Source: a bacterium
Lineage (GTDB): Bacteria; Krumholzibacteriota; Krumholzibacteriia; LZORAL124-64-63
DNA length: 49,329 nucleotides
Direction of reading: 5' to 3'
NCBI GenBank assembly: GCA_020049465.1
Contig: JAIFKS010000015.1
Coordinates: 1-49,329, forward strand
Part shown: one piece after another, positions 42,551 through 49,329 of the stretch
Position numbering within the stretch: position 1 is the stretch's first letter
Layout of the letters: the number at the start of each line of letters is the position of its first letter
Notes under the pieces: generated by a model
The model's database searches: none
Told to the model about the DNA's origin: nothing
Seen by the model: only the letters and a program-made list of their open reading frames with translations
Position numbers and translations under genes: made by a program

Positions 42551-44976
42551 TTCCGCTGCTGGAACGTCTGGCCGCCGCGCGCGCGGCCGCCGTGCCGGTG
42601 GCTTCGCCGCGGGCCCTGGTTCTGCTGGAGTGGGACCGGATCGCCGGCCAGATCGCGGCCCGCTGTCAGAGCCCCCTGGCCGCCGACGCCGTGCGTGCGC
42701 GGCGGCCCCTGAGCGATCCCGCCCTGCTGATCCCCTGGCATGAACTGGCCGATGAACTGCGTCCCGACGGCGACAGCAACGTCTGGCCGCCGCTGAACGA
42801 TCCTTCGACGCTGCTCGCGCTTCTGGACCAGCCGCCGCCGGTGCGTCTGGAGGGTCCGGACCTGGTCCACGTCGCGGCTGTCGCCGGTGACCTGGATGCG
42901 TTGCGCAGTCATCTGGTGGAACGACGTTCGGTCTGCCCGCGCTGGTCCGAGGCGGCCCTGGCCACCTCGCCGTTGAACGGTCTGCGCGGGGCACTGCTGC
43001 GCGCCCTGGAGCCCGACGGTCGATTGCGCGATGAAGCGAGCCCGCGCCTGGGCCCGCTGCGCCGGCAGGCGACGCAACAGGAGCGCACGGTGCGCCACGA
43101 GGTTGGCGAGGCGATGAGCCGCGCCCGGGCCGCCGGCTGGACGACCGGCGACGAAGTGACGCTGCGCGGCGACCGCTTCTGCCTGCCGCTGCGCTCGGGC
43201 GACAGCCGGCGTGTGGACGGCATCGTGCACGACCGTTCGCAGACGGGCGCGACGCTGTTCGTCGAGCCGGCCGGCGTGGTGCGGCTGGCCAACGAACTGA
43301 CATCGCTGCGGCTGGAAATAGCCGCCGAAGAGGCGCGCATCCTGTTCGAACTGAACCGTGCCGTGGAACAGGCGGCCCCGGCGCTGCGCGACGCGGCCGG
43401 TCTGATGCTGCTGGTCGACGAGATCCGCGCGGGTCTGCTGTGGAGCCGCGCGGTGCGCGGTCGCCGGCCCCGGCTGGGTGCGGGCCTACCCGTTGAGATC
43501 CGGGGCGGTCGCCACCCGCTGCTGATGGCGGCCCTGGGTGGCGGCGACCTGACCGCCGGGCACGCCGCCGTCGTGCCGCTGGATCTGGAGATCCCCGCGG
43601 GCTGCCGCGTGCTGGTGATCAGTGGCCCCAACGCGGGCGGCAAATCGGTCGCGCTCAAGACCGTCGGCGTTCTCTGCCTGCTGGCCCAGTGCGGCTGGGA
43701 TGTCCCCGCGCGCGAGGACACGTCGCTGCCCCTGGTGGAGACGCTGCTTGTCGATCTGGGCGACGACCAGTCGATCGCCGAATCGCTCAGTTCGTTCTCG
43801 GCGCACATGCGCCATCTCGGCGAATTCCTGAACGCCGCCGGCCCGGGCACGCTGGTGCTGTCCGACGAGATCGGCAGCGGCACGGACCCGCAGGAGGGTA
43901 CGGCGCTGGCCTTCGCCGCGCTCGAGCAGATGGCGGCGCAGGGATCGCTGGTGCTGGCCTCGACCCATTTCGGCCTGCTCAAGGCCGCGGTCCATGACCA
44001 TCCCCTGATGCTGAACGCGGCGATGGATTTCGATGAGCGCGATCTGCGGCCACTCTACACCTTCCGCGTCGGGGATCCGGGCACCAGCCATGCTTTCGAC
44101 ATCGCCCGCAGGATGGGCCTTCCGGCCGATCTGATCGAACGGGCCCGTTCGCGAGCCGGCCACGAGCGCGTGCAGGTCGAGCAGCTGCTGATCGATCTGG
44201 ATCGGCGTTCGCGCGAACTGTCGACGGCGGGCGAGGAGGCCCGCGCCGCAGTCGAACGCGCGACCGCGCGCGAGCAGGAACTGACCCTGCGCGCCGCCGA
44301 ACTGGAAAAGCAGAAGAAGCTCATCCTGGCCGAGGCCCGTCGCGAGGGCGAGAAGGCCGTGCGCGACGGCCGGCGGGCGATCGAGAACGCGGTTCGTGAA
44401 ATGCGCGCCGAACGGGGCGCGGCGCCGGCGGTCAAACGCGCCCGCGACCGTCTGGCCGAACTGGAACGCGCGGTCGAGGCCGAGGCGGCGCCCGAAGCCG
44501 GGGGTGCGCCGTTCGCGCCGACGCTCGGCCAGCAGGTCCGCATCCCGCATCTGAATCTGGTGGGGCGTATCGTCGAAGTGCGTGGCAACCGCCTGGTCGC
44601 CGAGGCCGAGGGACTGCGTCTGACGCTGGGGCCGGACGCGGTGCGGCCCGTCGACGACCCGTCGTCCGCGGCGGCGGGGCCGGCGGCGGAGGAAACCTCG
44701 TCGTACACCGCCGGCGGCTGGGGCTGGCAGGGAGAGGCCCCGCTGGCCGAGCCAGGCCTCGACCTGCGGGGCACGACCGGTGAAGAGGGCTGGCAACTGC
44801 TCGACCAACTCATCGATCGGGCGATACCGGCCGGTTTGGGCGCGCTGGAGGTCATTCACGGCCGCGGAACCGGTCGCCTGCGGGAATACCTGCACACGCG
44901 CCTGAGGGCCGACCGGAGGGTCGCCTCGTTCACCGAGGACGAGGCCGGGGGCGCCACGATCGTCCGCCTGGCCTGA
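42547..44976 (+). CDS. mutS2: Endonuclease MutS2
   Basis: MutS2 is a MutS relative with a C-terminal Smr nuclease domain, linked to suppression of recombination and to rescue of collided ribosomes. I start it at ATG 42547, overlapping cvpA by ATGA; the longer frame overlaps other genes. It has 809 residues. The core has DEVTLRGDRFCLPLRSG, the Walker A SGPNAGGKS at residues 359-367, SSFSAHMRHLGEFL and LSDEIGSGTDPQEG. A long coiled-coil (about residues 540-650) and a KOW-like part lie before the Smr domain, which begins with LDLRG near 738 and contains EVIHGRGTGRLREYLH. The protein ends with IVRLA. Confidence 0.93.
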   Translation: MIPLLERLAAARAAAVPVASPRALVLLEWDRIAGQIAARCQSPLAADAVRARRPLSDPALLIPWHELADELRPDGDSNVWPPLNDPSTLLALLDQPPPVRLEGPDLVHVAAVAGDLDALRSHLVERRSVCPRWSEAALATSPLNGLRGALLRALEPDGRLRDEASPRLGPLRRQATQQERTVRHEVGEAMSRARAAGWTTGDEVTLRGDRFCLPLRSGDSRRVDGIVHDRSQTGATLFVEPAGVVRLANELTSLRLEIAAEEARILFELNRAVEQAAPALRDAAGLMLLVDEIRAGLLWSRAVRGRRPRLGAGLPVEIRGGRHPLLMAALGGGDLTAGHAAVVPLDLEIPAGCRVLVISGPNAGGKSVALKTVGVLCLLAQCGWDVPAREDTSLPLVETLLVDLGDDQSIAESLSSFSAHMRHLGEFLNAAGPGTLVLSDEIGSGTDPQEGTALAFAALEQMAAQGSLVLASTHFGLLKAAVHDHPLMLNAAMDFDERDLRPLYTFRVGDPGTSHAFDIARRMGLPADLIERARSRAGHERVQVEQLLIDLDRRSRELSTAGEEARAAVERATAREQELTLRAAELEKQKKLILAEARREGEKAVRDGRRAIENAVREMRAERGAAPAVKRARDRLAELERAVEAEAAPEAGGAPFAPTLGQQVRIPHLNLVGRIVEVRGNRLVAEAEGLRLTLGPDAVRPVDDPSSAAAGPAAEETSSYTAGGWGWQGEAPLAEPGLDLRGTTGEEGWQLLDQLIDRAIPAGLGALEVIHGRGTGRLREYLHTRLRADRRVASFTEDEAGGATIVRLA

Positions 44977-45018
44977 GCCGGCTCCGCACGCCGTCCCAAA
45001 CCCCGGACGGCCATGAGG

Positions 45019-45047
45019 TTGCGCCAGCCCTCCAATTGAGATATTCT
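45019..45047 (+). promoter_or_regulatory. Promoter for dnaG-rpoD
   Basis: TTGCGC (45019-45024) and TATTCT (45042-45047) are spaced 17 bases and lie in the only real gap, 148 bases, in this part of the cluster. It may give dnaG and rpoD their own start. Confidence 0.5.
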
Positions 45048-45124
45048 GAACGATTACCGTCGATACCGCCCTGCTCGATGACGATTCTGGGGTACCGCAA
45101 CGGAAAGCCTGGGCAGGCAGCCAT

Positions 45125-46915
45125 ATGTCACCGGTCCTCTCTGCGGACATCATCGCCCGGGTCAAGGATGAGACCGACATCGTCGAGGTCGTGCGTCAGC
45201 ACGTCCAGTTGAAGCCTGCCGGCGCCGTCTTCAAGGGACTGTGCCCGTTCCACAAGGAAAAGACCCCCAGCTTCATCGTCACCCCGTCGCGCGGCCGCTG
45301 GCATTGTTTCGGCTGCGGCACCGGCGGCGACGTCATCTCGTTCCTGATGGAGGCCGAGGGCGTCACGTTTCCCGAGGCTGTCGAGATCCTCGCGCGTCCG
45401 CTGGACATCGATCTGTCGAGCGCGCTGAAGGAGGACGAGTCCGAAGGCGAGCGCCGTTCCTTCCACCGTGCGAACGAAACGGCGATGAACCTGTGGCGCG
45501 ACGCGCTGTGGGAACCGAAGCTCGGCGGCGCCGCGCTGGCGTACCTGACCGAACGCGGCTTCGGCGAAAAGGTGCTGCACGACTACGACGTGGGCTGGGC
45601 GCCGGGGCTGCCGGGCTGGCTCGAGACGGGTCTGCGAAAGGGCGGCGTTGACCGCGAATTGGCCCTGCGGGCCGATCTGCTGCGTCCGAGCGACCGCGGC
45701 GGAGAGCCGTTTGCCTATTTCCGCAACCGCATTATCTTTCCTGTCAAGATCATTTCGCGCCAGGTCGCCGGATTCGGCGGCCGGGTCGTCGACCAGGGTG
45801 AGCCCAAGTACCTGAACTCCTCCGACAGCGCCTACTTCAACAAGGGGAAGCTCCTCTACGGGTTCGAAGCTTCGCGCATGCCCATTGCCAGGCAGAAGTG
45901 CGCGGTGCTGGTCGAGGGGTATCTGGACCTGCTCGCTTTGGCGCAGGTCGGCTTCACGAACGTGGTGGCCACCTGCGGCACCGCGTTCACGCCCGACCAG
46001 GCGAAGCTGCTGCGCCGCGGCGCGCGCGACGTGATCCTGATGTTCGACGGCGACCGCGCCGGGCTGAAGGCGGCGGTGCGCTCGGCGGACATCGCGCTGC
46101 GGCACGGGCTGGAACCGCGCATCGTGCGCCTGCCGACGGGCAAGGACCCGGCCGACGTGGCGATCGCCAGTGGCGCCCCGGCCATCGAGGCCCTGCTGCG
46201 CGAGGCGATCGGCTACGTGCCGTTTCTGAAGCGGCTGGCCGACGCGAGGGGCGGCGACCGCACCTTGAGCGAACGCGCGGTGCGGCAGACGCTGGGCACG
46301 GTCGCGGGGATCGAGGATCCGTTGCGGCGCGAATACGTGCTGCAGGAAGCGGCCGATGTGTTCGGCATCGAGATCGAGGTGCTGCGCAGGTCGCTGCCGG
46401 CGACGGCGCCCGGCGATTCCGCAGTGCGGTCGCCGCTCGGCGGCAGGCCGGCAGGCGACAGGACCAGCGGCGCACCGGGTGCGCCATCGCAAGGCGGATC
46501 GTCGGCGTCGGCGGAAGCCGCGCCGCGCGCGCGCGCCGGTGGACCGAGAGTGCGGCGTCCGATCGCCGCGCCGCAGGTGGCCCGCATCGCTGCGGACCTG
46601 CTCGCGCACGCGTTGCGCGATGAATCCGGAACGGCGGCCCGGGAAGTGGCCGACGCGGGGGAATTGCCCGGACTCGAACCGGCGGCCGCCACCCTGGTCG
46701 CCGAGATACGGGTCTGGGCGCTGCAGCCGGCCGGCGCGCCGGGCGTGCGGGAGTGGGTGCTGGCCCGCTGGAACGGCGTGGGGGACTCCGGGTATCGCGG
46801 TTATGTGAGCCGCCTGCTCGACCGGGAAGACATTCCCGCCCACACCGATCATGTCAGGGTGGTCACTGATTGTCTGGCGCGGCTCGGGCGGGACGCCCGC
46901 GCCACCGGGCAATGA
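45125..46915 (+). CDS. dnaG: DNA primase
   Basis: DnaG makes RNA primers for replication. The 596-residue protein starts at ATG 45125. The N-terminal zinc site is CPFHKEKTPSF plus WHCFGCGTGGDVISF. The RNA-polymerase core has LYGFEASR and the TOPRIM segment with LVEGYLDLLALAQVG, and later LMFDGDRAGLKAA, where the acidic residues bind metal. The C-terminal region after about residue 430 is Ala/Gly/Arg-rich and then helical, as expected for the helicase-binding domain, but it is poorly conserved. It directly precedes rpoD. Confidence 0.95.
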   Translation: MSPVLSADIIARVKDETDIVEVVRQHVQLKPAGAVFKGLCPFHKEKTPSFIVTPSRGRWHCFGCGTGGDVISFLMEAEGVTFPEAVEILARPLDIDLSSALKEDESEGERRSFHRANETAMNLWRDALWEPKLGGAALAYLTERGFGEKVLHDYDVGWAPGLPGWLETGLRKGGVDRELALRADLLRPSDRGGEPFAYFRNRIIFPVKIISRQVAGFGGRVVDQGEPKYLNSSDSAYFNKGKLLYGFEASRMPIARQKCAVLVEGYLDLLALAQVGFTNVVATCGTAFTPDQAKLLRRGARDVILMFDGDRAGLKAAVRSADIALRHGLEPRIVRLPTGKDPADVAIASGAPAIEALLREAIGYVPFLKRLADARGGDRTLSERAVRQTLGTVAGIEDPLRREYVLQEAADVFGIEIEVLRRSLPATAPGDSAVRSPLGGRPAGDRTSGAPGAPSQGGSSASAEAAPRARAGGPRVRRPIAAPQVARIAADLLAHALRDESGTAAREVADAGELPGLEPAAATLVAEIRVWALQPAGAPGVREWVLARWNGVGDSGYRGYVSRLLDREDIPAHTDHVRVVTDCLARLGRDARATGQ

Positions 46916-46950
46916 TCCGGTCACGACGGAAACGGGAGTAGGACCGGCGC

Positions 46951-48672
<1,722 letters not shown>

Positions 48673-48690
48673 ACGGGGGGCGAATTCCGG

Positions 48691-48719
48691 TTGACCGTGT
48701 CCCGGGGATCGCCTATCTT
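48691..48719 (+). promoter_or_regulatory. Promoter for the last two tRNAs
   Basis: TTGACC (48691-48696) and TATCTT (48714-48719) are 17 bases apart, about 16 bases before the first tRNA. Confidence 0.65.
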
Positions 48720-48734
48720 GCCCCTCCCGGTCGT

Positions 48735-48811
48735 GGGCCTATAGCTCAGCTGGTCAGAGCAGCCGGCTCATAACCGGCCGGTCCCTGGTTCAAGTCCAGG
48801 TGGGCCCACCA
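48735..48811 (+). tRNA. tRNA(CAT), probably tRNA-Ile2 (lysidine type), otherwise elongator tRNA-Met
   Basis: A 77-base cloverleaf with CCA. GGGCCTA (48735-48741) pairs with TGGGCCC (48801-48807), so it has a full G1-C72 pair and is not the initiator. The loop CTCATAA in stem GCCGG/CCGGC gives anticodon CAT. The acceptor has C4-G69 and C5-G68, features known for TilS-modified tRNA-Ile2 and absent from elongator tRNA-Met of E. coli, so Ile2 is the better guess. Confidence 0.85.
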
Positions 48812-48881
48812 ACCCTCCTTCGCGAGGCGGTGGCGCCCACGGGGCGCAGCCGACGCGGGGAGCATGGCGGAAGAATCGGAT

Positions 48882-48958
48882 GGGCGATTAGCTCAGCTGG
48901 CTAGAGCGCTCGCCTCACACGCGAGAGGTCACAGGTTCAAGTCCTGTATCGCCCACCA
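48882..48958 (+). tRNA. tRNA-Val(CAC)
   Basis: A 77-base cloverleaf with CCA. GGGCGAT (48882-48888) pairs with ATCGCCC (48948-48954). The loop CTCACAC in stem CTCGC/GCGAG gives anticodon CAC. It is a second valine isoacceptor, related to the TAC type at 377. A strong terminator follows. Confidence 0.95.
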
Positions 48959-48987
48959 TCCTTTTCCCGCCGCAAGAATCGAAAAGA

Positions 48988-49011
48988 GGGTGCTGCGGCA
49001 CCCTTTTTTTT
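48988..49011 (+). terminator. Terminator after tRNA-Val(CAC)
   Basis: GGGTGC (48988-48993) pairs with GCACCC (48998-49003) around TGCG, and eight T follow (49004-49011). Confidence 0.9.
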
Positions 49012-49048
49012 GGCGTCGACTTTTTGAAGGTGGGCCGGCGGAAGCCGG

Positions 49049-49057
49049 TGTTATGAT
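49049..49057 (+). promoter_or_regulatory. Extended -10 promoter for the last gene
   Basis: TGT followed by TATGAT (49052-49057) is an extended -10 element. A convincing -35 at normal spacing is missing; TTGAAG at 49024 is too far. It is only 12 bases before the ATG at 49070, so a leaderless or very short-leader transcript is implied. Confidence 0.35.
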
Positions 49058-49069
49058 GCGCACGGGGTG

Positions 49070-49329
49070 ATGATCGTGGAGATCAAGGTCGTGTTCGCGG
49101 TGCTGGCGCAGGTGGCGGCTCTGGAAGAGCGGCTGGCCGCCGCCCGTGACGCCCGCGACCGCCACACGCGGCGCGACGACCACCTGGGTGAACTGGGTCG
49201 CGAACTGGCCGACGACGCGGGCGCCGCGCACCTGGCGGTCGAAGCGGCGACGGCCGCCCTGCGCCGACTGGACCGGGAGCTGGCCGAAGTAGCGCTGGCC
49301 GCCGGTTCGCGCCGCGAGCGGCTGGTCGC
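49070..49329 (+). CDS. N-terminal part of a coiled-coil protein, possibly zinc-ribbon (DUF164-like)
   Basis: The frame from ATG 49070, or GTG 49067 in another frame, runs open to the window edge, giving 86 residues. They are a heptad-rich, Arg/Glu/Leu/Ala coiled-coil, for example AALEERLAAARDARDR and LRRLDRELAEV. DUF164-type zinc-ribbon proteins start with such a long coiled coil, followed by a C-terminal zinc ribbon that would lie past the window. This is a guess from composition only. It is preceded by a strong terminator and a possible promoter. Confidence 0.5.
   Translation, partial: MIVEIKVVFAVLAQVAALEERLAAARDARDRHTRRDDHLGELGRELADDAGAAHLAVEAATAALRRLDRELAEVALAAGSRRERLV

Overview
The window is a high-GC stretch of bacterial chromosome, densely packed and made mostly of vertically inherited housekeeping genes. 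There is no phage, transposase, integrase or CRISPR array. The organism is a diderm: it encodes Kdo transferase and an ADP-heptose transferase for LPS, signal peptidase I, lipoproteins and an outer-membrane-type barrel. A gingipain-like (C25) protease with a FlgD-like C-terminal domain and a dockerin-type exported protein point to the FCB or candidate-phylum sphere (Krumholzibacteriota, Eisenbacteria or Gemmatimonadota-like lineages). That placement is inference; no rRNA is present to settle it.

Layout. 1-460: end of an unknown gene, a small membrane protein and tRNA-Val(TAC). 454-8072: a surface or exported block of one dockerin-type protein, two paralogous exported proteins sharing a C-terminal tail, and a 1465-residue C25 protease. 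Several of these have their own sigma-70-type promoter and a strong terminator. 8156-13139: cell-wall and envelope genes (SpoIID-like protein, GH3 NagZ-like hexosaminidase), tRNA-Asp and an M49-like zinc peptidase lipoprotein. 13207-17945: queE and queC on the plus strand, meeting a minus-strand operon of waaF-like, kdtA and a radical SAM/SPASM gene tail to tail. 18174-23224: two tandem CNNM/CBS membrane proteins, a DUF1844 protein, a barrel with thrombospondin type-3 repeats, and mazG on the minus strand. 23360-28354: a UvrA-family protein, then a histidine kinase and single-domain response regulator. 28472-32808: tRNA-Phe, tRNA-Thr, a GlmM-like mutase, glmS, ridA and a selenocysteine tRNA. 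32950-33645: a DUF5683-type membrane protein. 33765-48672: a long conserved run lepA-lepB-hemW-hrcA-grpE-dnaJ-rsmE-yqeY-cvpA-mutS2-dnaG-rpoD. It is followed by two tRNAs, a terminator and the start of a coiled-coil protein.

Genes that work together: GlmM and GlmS make the amino-sugar precursor that feeds peptidoglycan and LPS. KdtA and the heptosyltransferase build the LPS inner core. QueE and QueC make preQ0. HrcA, GrpE and DnaJ are the heat-shock regulator and DnaK cochaperones, but dnaK is not in the cluster. DnaG and RpoD form the macromolecular-synthesis core, and YqeY, RsmE and LepA serve translation. The clear -35/-10 promoters seen at stand-alone genes fit a standard RpoD.

No complete, obviously novel multi-gene system is visible. 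The best leads are: a 17-nt tandem repeat array over the hrcA promoter where a CIRCE operator might be expected; a 36-bp near-perfect inverted repeat that duplicates the end of glmS; the tRNA-Sec gene, which implies selenoproteins elsewhere in the genome; and the paired exported proteins with a shared C-terminal FG-VK-LFR tail.
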